This document shows positions 24,795 to 34,026 of a stretch of DNA of 64,000 nt, piece after piece. This stretch comes from Aliiroseovarius sp. F47248L (GTDB lineage Bacteria > Pseudomonadota > Alphaproteobacteria > Rhodobacterales > Rhodobacteraceae): NCBI RefSeq assembly GCF_023016085.1, contig NZ_JALKBF010000001.1, positions 744,001-808,000 of the forward strand. The letters run 5' to 3'. The translations under genes were made by a program, and so were the position numbers. Every line of letters starts with the position of its first letter. Positions within the stretch are counted from its first letter, which is position 1. The notes beneath the pieces are model-generated. The model did no database searches. It worked only from the letters and a program-made list of their open reading frames with translations, and was not told the origin of the DNA.

Positions 24795-25945
24795 CAGCCG
24801 CGGTCGCGTTCGGCCAGCAATTGACGGGCGACAATCAGGCGCATGATTTCGTTGGTGCCTTCCAAAATCTGGTGCACACGCAGGTCGCGCACGATCTTCT
24901 CGATCCCGTAATCGGACAGATAGCCATAGCCGCCATGCAATTGCAGACAGCCGTTTGCCACATCAAAGGCCGCATCTGTGACCATCAGTTTGGCCATGGC
25001 ACAGAATTTCGAGGCATCGGGTGCATTGTTGTCCAGCTTCCACGCCGCCTGACGCAGGAATGTGCGCGATGCTTGCAGGCGGGTTTCGTATTCCGCCAGC
25101 TTGAATTGCAACGCCTGAAATTGGTCGATGGTTTTGCCAAACGCTTTGCGCTCGCCCATATATTGCAGGGTCAGGTCCAGTGCCTTTTGTGCACCGCCAA
25201 GCGCACCTGCCGAGATGTTGAGCCGCCCACCATCAAGTCCGGCCATGGCATAGACAAACCCTTTGCCTTCTTCGCCCAGCAGGTTTTCGTGCGGCACAGC
25301 GCAATCGTCGAACTGCACTTGCGAGGTCGGCTGCGCCTTCCAGCCCATCTTGCGCTCATTCGCGCCAAAGCTCAGGCCGGGGGTGCCGTCTTCGATAATC
25401 ACGGTGGAAATGCCCTTGGGACCATCTTCGCCTGTGCGGCACATGGTGACATAGACATCGGAATAATTGCCGCCCGAAATGAACGCCTTGTTGCCGCTCA
25501 GCACATAGCTGTCATTGGTCTTCTGCGCGCGGGTTTTCAGGGCGGCCGCGTCCGAGCCGGAACCCGGTTCAGTCAGGCAGTACGAGAACACTTTCTCCAT
25601 CGAGCAGAGCGATGGCAGCCATTTCTGCTTGTCTTCTTCCTTGCCGAACTTGTCGATCATGCCGCCGCACATGTTGTGGATGGATAGAAACGACCCGATC
25701 GCGGGGTCTGCCATGGCGAGCGCTTCAAAGACCAAGGTCGCGTCAAGGCGTGTTAGGCCTGAACCACCATATTCTTCGCTGACGTAGATGCCGCCAAAGC
25801 CCAGCTCGGCCAGTTGCGGCCACAGCTCTTTCGGGATGCTTTCCTCGGCCTCCCATTTCTCGGAATAGGGGGCGATGTGCTCTTCGCCAAATCCTTTGGC
25901 CATATCGAAGATGAGGGTCTGTTCCTCGGAAAGTGCGAAATCCAT
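24794..25945 (-). CDS. Isobutyryl-CoA dehydrogenase (acyl-CoA dehydrogenase family)
   Basis: A 383-residue FAD enzyme, first in the valine operon. It shows FSYCLTEPGSGSDAAALKTR and FISGGNYSDVYVT for flavin and substrate binding, and the catalytic base in the C-terminal QILEGTNEIMRLIVARQLL region (Glu of EGTNEI). The close match to the ACAD8 type and the neighbours 3-hydroxyisobutyryl-CoA hydrolase and mmsB indicate isobutyryl-CoA to methacrylyl-CoA. An enoyl-CoA hydratase for the next step is not in this operon; the one at 56.3 kb is of another type. Its promoter region carries two copies of a CGTnACGTTAC sequence. Confidence 0.92.
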   Translation of the reverse strand: MDFALSEEQTLIFDMAKGFGEEHIAPYSEKWEAEESIPKELWPQLAELGFGGIYVSEEYGGSGLTRLDATLVFEALAMADPAIGSFLSIHNMCGGMIDKFGKEEDKQKWLPSLCSMEKVFSYCLTEPGSGSDAAALKTRAQKTNDSYVLSGNKAFISGGNYSDVYVTMCRTGEDGPKGISTVIIEDGTPGLSFGANERKMGWKAQPTSQVQFDDCAVPHENLLGEEGKGFVYAMAGLDGGRLNISAGALGGAQKALDLTLQYMGERKAFGKTIDQFQALQFKLAEYETRLQASRTFLRQAAWKLDNNAPDASKFCAMAKLMVTDAAFDVANGCLQLHGGYGYLSDYGIEKIVRDLRVHQILEGTNEIMRLIVARQLLAERDRG

Positions 25946-25971
25946 GTATCTCTCCCGTCCACGTATTGCTG

Positions 25972-26054
25972 CGTCACGTTACGGCGCAATTATTACAGGA
26001 GTTTTTCAAGGCATGGGAGAGTTCCGTCGCGTCGTAAGTTGCCGTTACGTTACC
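25972..26054 (-). promoter_or_regulatory. Two CGTnACGTTAC repeats before the valine operon
   Basis: CGTCACGTTACG at 25972-25983 and CGTTACGTTACC at 26043-26054 agree at 10 of 12 bases, 71 bp apart, inside the 134-bp leader of the isobutyryl-CoA dehydrogenase gene. The ACGT core resembles sites of MerR-type regulators of branched-chain amino acid breakdown (LiuR class). The regulator is not in the window. Confidence 0.4.
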
Positions 26055-26079
26055 ATTTCGTGCCCAGATCTGCCGAGGG

Positions 26080-27213
26080 TCACAGATCGGCGTGATACTC
26101 GTCTATCAAGTGCCGCACAACGTCTTGAAGTGCATACTCTTTCGGCTTCTCAGCTTGAAGGCTATCGTGAAAGACCGCGCGCTGCCGATCAGATGAGATG
26201 CCCGTTTCCAGGATGCCACGTGCGGCTTCTACTTCAACGGTACAACCCAGGGCCTCGGCATCCTGTTCAATCAGTTGGAGCAAGTCCTCAAGCAGGCGTC
26301 GGAAATCCACGATCTCGCCGATGCCGAAATCAATCAGCCCGCCGCCGACGCCATATCGCTGGGCCCGCCAACGGTTCTCGGCGACCAGAAAATTATCATA
26401 CAACCGCCAGCGTTGGTTCTTGGCTTTCAACCGCCACAGCATACGGGCCAGACATTGGGTCAGCGCGGCCAGGCTGACCGTGTGTTCCAGTCGGGGTTGC
26501 ACATCGCAGATGCGGCTTTCAATGGTTGGAAAACGTGACGACGGGCGCAGATCCCACCAGATTTTCGAGCTGTCTTCAATGACGCCGATGTCGACCAAAG
26601 CCTGTACCGACCGTTCAAATTCGGACCATCCCGACAATTGTGGTGGCAGACCTGTGCGGGGTAAATTGTCAAAAACCGTCAGGCGATAGGAGGCCAGCCC
26701 GGTATCATCACCTTGCCAGAACGGTGAACTGCCGGACAGGGCAAGCAAGTGGGGCAGGAAATAACTGAGTTGATTGACGAGGTCGATCCGTGTGTCTGGA
26801 TCAGGAATGCCCACATGAACATGCATCCCGCAGATCAGCATGCGGCGCACGACCCCTGCCAGATCACGCTTCAGATCATTATAGCGGTCCTTGTCGACAT
26901 GATGTTGGTCCTTCCAGTCGGCAAACGGATGACACGAGGCCGCAATTGGGGCCAGGCCATATGTCTTGGCATGTTTTGCAACAGTTGACCGCAGACGTTT
27001 CAGGTCTTCACGCGCTTCGGATACGTTGGCGCAAACACGGGTGCCGATTTCGATTTGGCATTGCAGAAACTCGGGGCTGACCTGACTTTCAAGCTCGGCT
27101 CTGCAGTCGTTCATCAGGCGATCAGGGGCGCGCGCGAGCGCATAGCTTTCGCGGTCCACCAGTAGATATTCTTCTTCGACACCAATCGAAAAGGGAGGTT
27201 CCTTCAGGGCCAT
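26080..27213 (-). CDS. Carboxylate-amine ligase, YbdK/GCS2 family
   Basis: A 377-residue ATP-dependent ligase of the glutamate-cysteine ligase type 2 family. It shows [13 protein letters not shown] (metal and ATP binding) at residues 8-20, [11 protein letters not shown], and [16 protein letters not shown]. YbdK has weak glutamate-cysteine ligase activity in vitro and its natural substrates are unknown. I chose ATG 27213 because [11 protein letters not shown] matches the family start; the frame extends to 27270. It lies between mmsA and the valine operon on the same strand but separated from both, so no functional link is implied. Confidence 0.9.
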   Translation of the reverse strand: MALKEPPFSIGVEEEYLLVDRESYALARAPDRLMNDCRAELESQVSPEFLQCQIEIGTRVCANVSEAREDLKRLRSTVAKHAKTYGLAPIAASCHPFADWKDQHHVDKDRYNDLKRDLAGVVRRMLICGMHVHVGIPDPDTRIDLVNQLSYFLPHLLALSGSSPFWQGDDTGLASYRLTVFDNLPRTGLPPQLSGWSEFERSVQALVDIGVIEDSSKIWWDLRPSSRFPTIESRICDVQPRLEHTVSLAALTQCLARMLWRLKAKNQRWRLYDNFLVAENRWRAQRYGVGGGLIDFGIGEIVDFRRLLEDLLQLIEQDAEALGCTVEVEAARGILETGISSDRQRAVFHDSLQAEKPKEYALQDVVRHLIDEYHADL

Positions 27214-27392
27214 CAGCTGTCCTTTCGGTCTTGTCCAGAGCAGCTTTGCATCATTGTGGGCAGGCGACAAGCATCCGACGCTATGAACAGCCGATGAACG
27301 CTTGTCTGCCGCGGATTGGTGGAAATAGGTGGTTGACCTTAGGTAAAGATGTGGGTTTTCTGGGCAGGGCGTAATCGCGCTGGGGTTGAATA

Positions 27393-27827
27393 ATGAACAC
27401 TGCTACTTATTTTGACGCACAAAATCTTTTGTATGTCCGCTGTTCAGCGCATCTCCATTTTGCCAGCCTGACTGCTCGGATTGCTGAATGGATCATCACA
27501 ATTGATGCGCCGCGGGATCGCAAGGTATTGGTTGATTTGCGCCAGCTACACACTGTTGATCGTCCGATTGATGGATCTGTGGAATACGTACAAATGCAGC
27601 GAAAGCTGGCGCATGAGTTCCCACCGGCCAGTAAACTGGCTCTGTTAGCTCCGCGGCCTGAAGTCTTTGTTTTAGCACGCATATTCGAACAATCTGCGCA
27701 AGACCATTTTACAACCGAGATCGATGTGTTTCGGAACGATGCAGAAGCACTGGCTTTTTTGGGATTGCCAGCAGAAGACGTGGACGACTTCGTAGAGGTT
27801 TTGGGGAAGGGGCAACGGTTAGACTAA
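27393..27827 (+). CDS. Unrecognised 144-residue protein, STAS-like in outline
   Basis: A soluble protein without a signal peptide. I do not recognise it firmly. It alternates strands and helices, with a buried [13 protein letters not shown] segment (about residues 43-55) and a later [20 protein letters not shown] segment. This is similar in outline to STAS or SpoIIAA-like single-domain proteins, which act as regulatory partners. The start ATG 27393 follows GGGGTTGA. The gene is alone on the plus strand, with promoters facing away from the YbdK gene, and ends at a terminator. Confidence 0.75.
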   Translation: MNTATYFDAQNLLYVRCSAHLHFASLTARIAEWIITIDAPRDRKVLVDLRQLHTVDRPIDGSVEYVQMQRKLAHEFPPASKLALLAPRPEVFVLARIFEQSAQDHFTTEIDVFRNDAEALAFLGLPAEDVDDFVEVLGKGQRLD

Positions 27828-27830
27828 AAA

Positions 27831-27858
27831 AAAGCCCCGGTCAAAAAACCGAGGCTTT
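27831..27858. terminator. Bidirectional terminator between the 144-residue protein and mmsA
   Basis: AAAGCCCCGGT pairs with ACCGAGGCTTT with one internal mismatch. An eight-A run on the left and TTTGTTGTTG on the right allow termination from both sides. Confidence 0.82.
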
Positions 27859-27882
27859 GTTGTTGATATAGGCAGTAATCCG

Positions 27883-29382
27883 TCAGTCCATCGCCTTGAA
27901 GTTAAACTCGCCGCCTTCGCGGATGCCCGACGGCCAGCGCGACGTCACGGTCTTTGTACGCGTATAAAATTTGAACGCGTCGGGACCATGCTGGTTCAGA
28001 TCACCAAAGCCGGATTTCTTCCAGCCGCCAAAGGTGTGATAGGCCAGCGGCACCGGGATCGGGACGTTGATGCCGACCATGCCGATATTAATCCGGTTGG
28101 CGAAGTCGCGAGCCGTATCACCATCGCGGGTGAAGATCGCGGTGCCGTTTCCGTATTCATGATCCATCGCATGACCAATCGCCTCTTCATAGCTCTGCGC
28201 GCGGACCATGGACAGGACCGGGCCGAAGATCTCGGTCTTGTAGATGTCCATGTCGGTCGTTACGCGGTCAAACAGGTGTGGACCGACAAAAAAGCCGTCT
28301 TCATAGCCTTGCAGGCTGAAGTCGCGGCTGTCTACGACAAGGTCGGCCCCCTGTTCGACACCAGAGTTAATCAGGCGCAGGATGTTTTCCTTGGCGGCCG
28401 CCGTCACAACCGGGCCGTAATCCACATCATCGCCCGCCGTGTACGGCGCAACTTTCAGCTTTTCGATGCGCGGCACCAGTGCATCGCGCAGTTTATCGGC
28501 GGTTTCCTCGCCGACTGGAACGGCGACCGAGATTGCCATGCAGCGTTCGCCCGCCGCACCAAACCCTGCACCGATCAGTGCGTCTGCGGCTTGCTCCATA
28601 TCCGCGTCGGGCATAACGATCATATGGTTTTTTGCCCCGCCGAAACACTGCGCGCGCTTACCGTTCGCAGTGGCGCGCGAATAGATGTAATGCGCAATTG
28701 GAGTGGAACCCACGAAAGCCACCGCCTGAATGGTCTCGTTGTCGAGAATTGCGTCGACCGCATCTTTGTCGCCGTTCACAACCTGCAACACGCCATCTGG
28801 CAGGCCAGCTTCTTTACACAACGCAGCCAGCATCAAAGGGACCGAGGGATCACGCTCGGACGGTTTCAAAATCATCGCGTTGCCAGCTGCCAGTGCAGGC
28901 CCCATGCCCCACAGCGGGATCATGGCAGGGAAGTTGAACGGTGTGATCGACGCGACGACACCCAGCGGCTGGCGCATGGAATACATGTCGATGCCGGGAC
29001 CAGCTGAATCGGTGAACTCACCTTTCATCATCTGGGCGGCACCGATGCAGTATTCGATCACTTCGAGCCCACGCTGTACGTCGCCTTTGGCGTCAGGAAT
29101 GGTTTTACCGTGCTCGCGCGACAGGGCTTCAGCCAGTTTGTCCATGTCGCGGTTCAGAAGGCCTACAAGGGCCATCATCACGCGACCACGCTTTTGCGGG
29201 TTGGTCGCGCCCCACGCTTTCTGTGCTTCGGCGGCTTTTGCGACCGCGGCGTCAATTTCGGCCTGCGAGGCCAGCGCGACTTTGGCCTGCACCTCGCCCG
29301 TGGCGGGGTTGTAAACGTCTGCAGTGCGGTCCGACGTGCCGTCGACCATCTGGCCGTTGATCCAATGTCCAAGTGTCTTCAT
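27883..29382 (-). CDS. mmsA: Methylmalonate-semialdehyde dehydrogenase (acylating)
   Basis: A 499-residue CoA-dependent aldehyde dehydrogenase. MMSDH hallmarks are INGQMVDGTSDRTADVYNPA at the N-terminus, SITPFNFPAMIPLWGMGPAL for cofactor binding and FGAAGERCMAISVAVPVG with the catalytic Cys. It converts methylmalonate semialdehyde to propionyl-CoA in valine and inositol breakdown. It is separated by 1.9 kb from the rest of the valine pathway but on the same strand. It is divergent from a LysR gene at 29552, which probably regulates it. Start ATG 29382; the open frame extends to 29700 but without family similarity. Confidence 0.95.
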   Translation of the reverse strand: MKTLGHWINGQMVDGTSDRTADVYNPATGEVQAKVALASQAEIDAAVAKAAEAQKAWGATNPQKRGRVMMALVGLLNRDMDKLAEALSREHGKTIPDAKGDVQRGLEVIEYCIGAAQMMKGEFTDSAGPGIDMYSMRQPLGVVASITPFNFPAMIPLWGMGPALAAGNAMILKPSERDPSVPLMLAALCKEAGLPDGVLQVVNGDKDAVDAILDNETIQAVAFVGSTPIAHYIYSRATANGKRAQCFGGAKNHMIVMPDADMEQAADALIGAGFGAAGERCMAISVAVPVGEETADKLRDALVPRIEKLKVAPYTAGDDVDYGPVVTAAAKENILRLINSGVEQGADLVVDSRDFSLQGYEDGFFVGPHLFDRVTTDMDIYKTEIFGPVLSMVRAQSYEEAIGHAMDHEYGNGTAIFTRDGDTARDFANRINIGMVGINVPIPVPLAYHTFGGWKKSGFGDLNQHGPDAFKFYTRTKTVTSRWPSGIREGGEFNFKAMD

Positions 29383-29457
29383 GGTCTGTCTCCCATCTGT
29401 TCGCGGGGAATATAGCCTTGCAATTATGCTTGGAAAAGGGACAGTTTCCCAAAAGGG

Positions 29458-29475
29458 TTTTGCAAAAACGCAAAA
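29458..29475. promoter_or_regulatory. Inverted repeat in the mmsA-LysR divergent region
   Basis: TTTTGC and GCAAAA are separated by six bases, a LysR-type dyad. It lies 76 bp from the mmsA start and 77 bp from the LysR start, a position suited to shared control. Confidence 0.5.
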
Positions 29476-29551
29476 TGAAGTGAGGGTGGAGAAGTGGGAT
29501 GCCTCCGGCGGGGATATTTGTGGCCAGAAGAAACACAAGGTGAGGTGAATA

Positions 29552-30442
29552 GTGGACTGGGATGATTTGAGGGTTTTTTTGGCGGTAGCGCGGGCGGAAA
29601 GCCTGTCGCGCGCAGGCAAGGTGTTGCGGCGCGACGCTGCGACCGTTGGGCGTCGGGTGGCGAAGTTGGAGGGGGATCTGGGGCAGCCACTTTTCACCAA
29701 ATCTCCGCAGGGATACGCGCTGACCGAGGCAGGGTCGCGATTGTTGTCGCACGCCGAAAGTGCAGAGCAGGCAGTGTTGTCGGGAGCGGACGAACTGGCC
29801 GGGCAGTCGGGACAGTTGTCGGGGCAAGTGCGTATTGGTGCGACCGATGGGTGTGCAAGTTATATTTTGCCACAGGTTTGCTCCGCGATCCAAAAAGAGC
29901 ACCCGGAGTTGGAGTTGCAAATCGTGGCCTTGCCGCGGGTCATCAATTTGTCAAAGCGCGAGGCGGATATGGCGATCACGGTTTCTCCGCCACAGACCGG
30001 GCGCATCACCGTCCAGAAGGTGACGGATTATCATCTGCACCTTGCTGCGGCGCAGGAATATCTGAAGGATGCGCCGCCGTTGACCTGTCTGGAAGATCTG
30101 CACGCACATCCGATCGTCGGGTATATTCAGGACATGATTTTTTATCCTGAATTGGATTTCCTGACCGTGATGGGGATCGAAAAAGTCGCGCTGGCGTCAA
30201 ACCTTGTCTCGGTGCAGTTGGGTATGGTGCGGCAGGGCGGGGGGATCGGTATTACCCATGATTTCATTCTACCCTTTGCGCCAAATTTGAAACGGGTGCT
30301 GACCGAAGAAGTCTCGGTCACCAGATCATTCTATTTGATCCGGCACGAGGGCGACGCGCGGGTCGAGCGATTCACGCGTGTTGCCGAAGAGTTGGCACGT
30401 GGCATCCGCGACGAAGTGGCGCGGCTGGAAGCGATGGTGTGA
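29552..30442 (+). CDS. LysR family transcriptional regulator, divergent from mmsA
   Basis: A 296-residue LysR protein. Helix-turn-helix: LRVFLAVARAESLSRAGKVL and DAATVGRRVAKLEGDLGQPL. The effector domain follows with the usual strands (GQVRIGATDGCASYILP). It uses a GTG start (GTG GAC TGG GAT GAT); the WDDLRVFL opening agrees with other LysR proteins. The divergent position opposite mmsA and the dyad between them suggest control of valine breakdown. Confidence 0.9.
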   Translation: MDWDDLRVFLAVARAESLSRAGKVLRRDAATVGRRVAKLEGDLGQPLFTKSPQGYALTEAGSRLLSHAESAEQAVLSGADELAGQSGQLSGQVRIGATDGCASYILPQVCSAIQKEHPELELQIVALPRVINLSKREADMAITVSPPQTGRITVQKVTDYHLHLAAAQEYLKDAPPLTCLEDLHAHPIVGYIQDMIFYPELDFLTVMGIEKVALASNLVSVQLGMVRQGGGIGITHDFILPFAPNLKRVLTEEVSVTRSFYLIRHEGDARVERFTRVAEELARGIRDEVARLEAMV

Positions 30443-30549
30443 GGGGCTTTTCCCTTGCTGCGATTGCAAACAGCCCTTGACATATTGTTGCGCTTGGGGT
30501 GACGCTGAAGACAGAAAAATACAAGAATTTCACTAGAATGGAGGGCCAC

Positions 30550-30984
30550 ATGCTCATTCACCAGATCCTGAAGAATAAAACGCTGGCGGGTGTTGCGACG
30601 GTCAAGCCGGGCAGCAAAGTTGCGGATGCGGCGAACCTTTTGTCCGAGAAGAAAATAGGTGCTGTAATCGTGTCGAAAGATGGAGTGCGTCCGTTGGGCA
30701 TTTTGTCAGAGCGCGATATCGTTTCAGCATTGGGTAAGGTTGGCACAGGGTGTCTGGATCAACCCGTTGATGATCTGATGACATCCAAGCTGGTGACCTG
30801 TGTGCCGGGGGACCGGGCCATTCAAGTGCTTCACACCATGACTGACGGCCGTTTCCGCCATATGCCTGTGATGGATGGCGATGAAATGATCGGGCTGGTG
30901 TCGATCGGTGATGTTGTCAAGGCGCGGCTGGACGAACTGTCACAACAAGCTGACGCCTTGAAGAATATGATCATGGGTTACTGA
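30550..30984 (+). CDS. CBS domain-pair protein
   Basis: A 144-residue protein made of two CBS motifs: KIGAVIVSKDGVRPLGILSE with RDIV in the first half and FRHMPVMDGDEMIGLVSIGD in the second. Stand-alone CBS pairs of this type bind adenine nucleotides and modulate partner proteins. ATG 30550 is preceded by GGAGGG at four bases; ATG 30538 in the same frame is the alternative. TTGACA at about 30478-30483 may be a -35 box, but no good -10 follows. It stands alone upstream of coaD. Confidence 0.9.
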   Translation: MLIHQILKNKTLAGVATVKPGSKVADAANLLSEKKIGAVIVSKDGVRPLGILSERDIVSALGKVGTGCLDQPVDDLMTSKLVTCVPGDRAIQVLHTMTDGRFRHMPVMDGDEMIGLVSIGDVVKARLDELSQQADALKNMIMGY

Positions 30985-31088
30985 TCAGATCGATTGGACC
31001 AACTGACAATGCTTCGCGCATTGCGTATTAAAACTTGCAATGCCGGGTGTAGTATTGTTGCGTGCCGGCATTGAAGAAAGGCCACAAC

Positions 31089-31580
31089 ATGCGCGTCGGA
31101 CTGTATCCCGGAACCTTCGATCCCATCACCTTGGGCCATACCGACATCATCCGACGTGGGTGTGCTTTGGTGGACCGGTTGGTGATCGGAGTCGCGATCA
31201 ACACCGGCAAAAACCCCATGTTCTCGCTGGAAGAGCGCGTCGCGATGGTTGAGGCGGAATGTGCCAAGCTGACTGTGGAAACTGGCACCGAGATCATCGC
31301 GCACCCGTTCGAGAACCTGTTGATTGATTGCGCCCATGATGTGGGGGCTCAGATAATTATTCGCGGCCTGCGCGCGGTGACTGATTTCGAGTATGAATAC
31401 CAGATGGTTGGCATGAACCGCGCGATGGATGACAGCGTGGAAACCGTGTTTCTGATGGCCGAGGCGAAATATCAGGCAATCGCGTCGAAGCTGGTGAAAG
31501 AGATTGCAAAGTTGGGTGGGGACGTGTCGAAATTCGTTACCTCAAGCGTGAAAGACCAGCTTTTGGAAAAGATCGGTTAG
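31089..31580 (+). CDS. coaD: Phosphopantetheine adenylyltransferase
   Basis: A 163-residue enzyme that joins ATP and 4'-phosphopantetheine to dephospho-CoA, the fourth step of CoA synthesis. The nucleotidyltransferase signature GTFDPITLGHTDIIRRG is at residues 8-24, with the TxGH motif as LGH. The EYQMVGMNRAM segment and the C-terminal VTSSVKDQLLEKI (in place of ISSSxxR) are typical. Start ATG 31089 gives the normal length. It is flanked by its own spacers and seems monocistronic. Confidence 0.96.
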   Translation: MRVGLYPGTFDPITLGHTDIIRRGCALVDRLVIGVAINTGKNPMFSLEERVAMVEAECAKLTVETGTEIIAHPFENLLIDCAHDVGAQIIIRGLRAVTDFEYEYQMVGMNRAMDDSVETVFLMAEAKYQAIASKLVKEIAKLGGDVSKFVTSSVKDQLLEKIG

Positions 31581-31759
31581 CCTGCGGTGTCACATAATCT
31601 GTAAGGTAAGTTGGGCTGCTGCATGTTTATGTCTGCCGATCGGTTTGAGTTCGGATTACCAAATGTCTGCATGACGTTGAGTGATTGCTTCGGCCAGATT
31701 TGTTGACATACCGTCTCCTCCGCTTGTTCATTGGAGGGCGCCGATTGCAGAGAACACAG

Positions 31760-32593
31760 ATGCCAGAATCTCAAGAATCCGATACTTTTGCCGCACTGGA
31801 AAAGCGTGAGTGGGCCAAGGCTGATCTTGCGCAATCCTATGCCCAGGTGTTTGCGAAAGCTGCGGATATGGTTGTTCCATCATTGGTTGAAGGTGTTAGA
31901 GCCGGCCCCGACACCAAGGCACTTGACCTATGCTGCGGCCATGGCAACGTGACCACGGGCCTGGTCAGAGCTGGCGCACGAGTAACAGGACTCGATTTCT
32001 CGCCCGCTATGCTGGAGATGGCGCGGGCAGCGGTGCCAGAGGCGCGGTTCGTTGAAGGCGATGCAATGGCGTTGAGATTTGATGATGAGTCGTTTGACGC
32101 CGTCACAATAGGGTTTGGAATGCCACATGTGCCGGACCCGCCCAAAGTGGTGGCCGAGGCGCGTCGCGTTCTGCGCCCCGGCGGTCGGTTGGCGTTCTCA
32201 GTTTGGTGTGGCCCTGAAGTGGATACGGCCCTTGGTTATGTGTTTGGTGCCATTGAGCAATATGGGGCTTCAAGCATTGCCTTGCCACCGGGGCCCGGTG
32301 CGAATGACTATGCTGATCCTGATCTGGCGTTTCCTGTCCTTGAAAAGGCTGGTTTTGCCCATTGCCGCCAACTTGCCGTTGCGTCGAACTGGCAGGTTAA
32401 TGATCCGGGTGCACCCTATGATTTCTTTCTTGAGGGAACGGCGAGGGGCGGCGCCCTGTTACGCCCGCAGCCGCCAGATAACGCTGCCGCGATCAGAGCG
32501 GCGGTTGTATCAAAGGTGTTGGAAAAGCACGGGCCGGGGCCAAAATGGAACGTGCCAATTCCGGCATTGGTGACTGTAGCTGTCGCCGTATGA
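31760..32593 (+). CDS. Class I SAM-dependent methyltransferase
   Basis: A 277-residue protein. Motif I is ALDLCCGHGNVTTGLVRAGA (about residues 53-72), then VTGLDFSPAMLEMARAA, AMALRFDDESFDAVTIGFGM and RRVLRPGGRLAFSVW, the UbiE/COQ5-like pattern. The substrate is unknown; it is longer than UbiE at the C-terminus. The open frame starts at 31685 but MPESQESDTFAAL at 31760 is the natural beginning. It ends with a hydrophobic VTVAVAV. It is convergent with gap. Confidence 0.85.
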   Translation: MPESQESDTFAALEKREWAKADLAQSYAQVFAKAADMVVPSLVEGVRAGPDTKALDLCCGHGNVTTGLVRAGARVTGLDFSPAMLEMARAAVPEARFVEGDAMALRFDDESFDAVTIGFGMPHVPDPPKVVAEARRVLRPGGRLAFSVWCGPEVDTALGYVFGAIEQYGASSIALPPGPGANDYADPDLAFPVLEKAGFAHCRQLAVASNWQVNDPGAPYDFFLEGTARGGALLRPQPPDNAAAIRAAVVSKVLEKHGPGPKWNVPIPALVTVAVAV

Positions 32594-32712
32594 ATGATCC
32601 GAGTATTGTGGGGCTTAAAGAAAGTAGACATTGCCGTCGTTTTTCCGACGGTAGGTAAAGTGCCACAACCCAGACTGCCGCATCATCAGAGGAACCGCGG
32701 TCTTAACGCAAA

Positions 32713-32740
32713 AAAAGCCGGGAGCGATGTCCCGGCTTTT
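32713..32740. terminator. Bidirectional terminator between the methyltransferase and gap
   Basis: AAAAGCCGGGA pairs with TCCCGGCTTTT over a six-base loop, with an A-run to the left. It ends 18 bp before the gap stop codon. A second small hairpin CCGTCG/CGACGG with a T-rich loop is at about 32635-32652. Confidence 0.85.
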
Positions 32741-32758
32741 GCGTTCCATATGTGTGGG

Positions 32759-33757
32759 TCAGAGATGTTTGGCCATCTCAACCGCTGTGTCCAACATGCG
32801 GCAGCTAAAACCCCATTCGTTGTCATACCAGCTGAGCACCCTCACCATATTGCCGTCCAGCACCTTGGTTTGGTCCAGAGCGAAGTTTGACGAATGCGGA
32901 TCGTGGTTGAAGTCGCTAGAGACCAGCGGGCGATCAACCACGCCGAGGACGCCTTTCAGTGGGCCGTTGGCGGCGGTGACGATGGCTGTATTGACCTCGT
33001 CCACCGTGGTTTCGCGCGACGCTTCGAACGTCAGGTCCACGCAGGAAACGTTCGGGGTTGGGACGCGGATCGCCACGCCGTCTAGCTTGCCCGCCAGATC
33101 CGGCAGCACCAATCCGACCGCGCGGGCCGCGCCAGTTGTGGTGGGGATCATGCTCAAGGCGGCGGCGCGGGCGCGATAGAAATCCTTGTGCAGCGTATCC
33201 AGTGTCGGCTGATCGCCAGTATAGCTATGGATGGTGGTCATGAAGCCCTTGTTGATGCCGATGGCGTCCTGCAGAACCTTGGCCACCGGTGACAGGCAGT
33301 TGGTGGTGCACGAGGCGTTCGAGACATGCAAATCCGCCGATGTCAGCGTGTCGTGGTTCACACCGTAAACGATGGTTTTGTCAGCACCCGAAGACGGAGC
33401 CGAAACAAGCACGCGGCTTGCACCGTTTTCAAGGTGGATTTTGGCTTTGTCGCCGGTGAAAATACCGGTGCATTCAAGCACAATGTCCACATCACCCCAA
33501 GGCAGTTCAGCAGGGTTTCGAATGGCGGTGACCCGGATCGGGCCGCGACCAGCGTTGATCGTGTCGTCAGTGAACGTCACGTCGTTCGGGAACCGACCAT
33601 GCACACTGTCGAATTGCAGAAGATGGGCGTTCATTTCAACCGGGCCAAGGTCGTTGATCGCCACCACTTCGATGTCGTCGCGACCAATTTCATGCAGGGC
33701 GCGCAGCACCAGTCGTCCAATACGTCCAAATCCGTTGATGGCCACTTTGACTGTCAT
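32759..33757 (-). CDS. gap: Glyceraldehyde-3-phosphate dehydrogenase, copy 1 (NAD-type)
   Basis: A 332-residue GAPDH. The Rossmann block VKVAINGFGRIGRLVLRALH ends in AINDLGP, where Asp36 marks NAD preference. The catalytic SNASCTTNC and the IHSYTGDQPTLD and PTTTGAARAVG phosphate-binding blocks are intact, as is the C-terminal SWYDNEWGFSCRMLD. ATG 33757 has AAGGA eight bases upstream; the in-frame ATG at 33766 has no room for a ribosome site. A LacI-type palindrome lies 58 bp upstream. The second gap copy is 382 bp further upstream on the same strand. Confidence 0.95.
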   Translation of the reverse strand: MTVKVAINGFGRIGRLVLRALHEIGRDDIEVVAINDLGPVEMNAHLLQFDSVHGRFPNDVTFTDDTINAGRGPIRVTAIRNPAELPWGDVDIVLECTGIFTGDKAKIHLENGASRVLVSAPSSGADKTIVYGVNHDTLTSADLHVSNASCTTNCLSPVAKVLQDAIGINKGFMTTIHSYTGDQPTLDTLHKDFYRARAAALSMIPTTTGAARAVGLVLPDLAGKLDGVAIRVPTPNVSCVDLTFEASRETTVDEVNTAIVTAANGPLKGVLGVVDRPLVSSDFNHDPHSSNFALDQTKVLDGNMVRVLSWYDNEWGFSCRMLDTAVEMAKHL

Positions 33758-33814
33758 ATTCTTCATCCTTGCATGAGGGGCGCGCGCCGAACGTCCGGCG
33801 TAGTCGACCGTAAT

Positions 33815-33830
33815 ATGTGAGCGCTAACAT
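33815..33830 (-). promoter_or_regulatory. LacI-type operator before gap copy 1
   Basis: ATGTGAGC-GCTAACAT is a palindrome with one mismatch and a central CG, close to TGTTAGCGCTAACA. Related sequences lie in front of gap copy 2. Confidence 0.6.
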
Positions 33831-33882
33831 CAACATTTTAGCCCAAAGGTCAAGAGAAGATCACGGCGGGGGTCAGCAATGC

Positions 33883-34026
33883 TTAGCGCCAGAAGGCGAT
33901 CCATTCGGTGAATTCAAGAAATTTTTTCGACAGAAACAACACGGTGTGACCATCTGCAAACAGAAGATCGGCTCCAATCAAACCCACGATCAAAATGCCA
34001 AGGGTTAGTGCGATCTGGTTTGTCAA
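33883..34026 (-). CDS. 47-residue single-pass membrane peptide between the gap genes, TTG start
   Basis: The frame from TTG 34026 reads MTNQIALTLGILIVGLIGAD and ends LEFTEWIAFWR. AGGAG is six bases before this TTG; a second in-frame TTG at 34032 touches the AGGAG and is unlikely. Residues 5-25 form one membrane helix, followed by a Phe-rich amphipathic segment. I recall similar small proteins between or near gap genes in other Rhodobacterales, but cannot verify this here. Function is unknown. It lies after the gap copy 2 terminator, so it may be transcribed from its own promoter or by read-through. Confidence 0.7.
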   Translation of the reverse strand: MTNQIALTLGILIVGLIGADLLFADGHTVLFLSKKFLEFTEWIAFWR

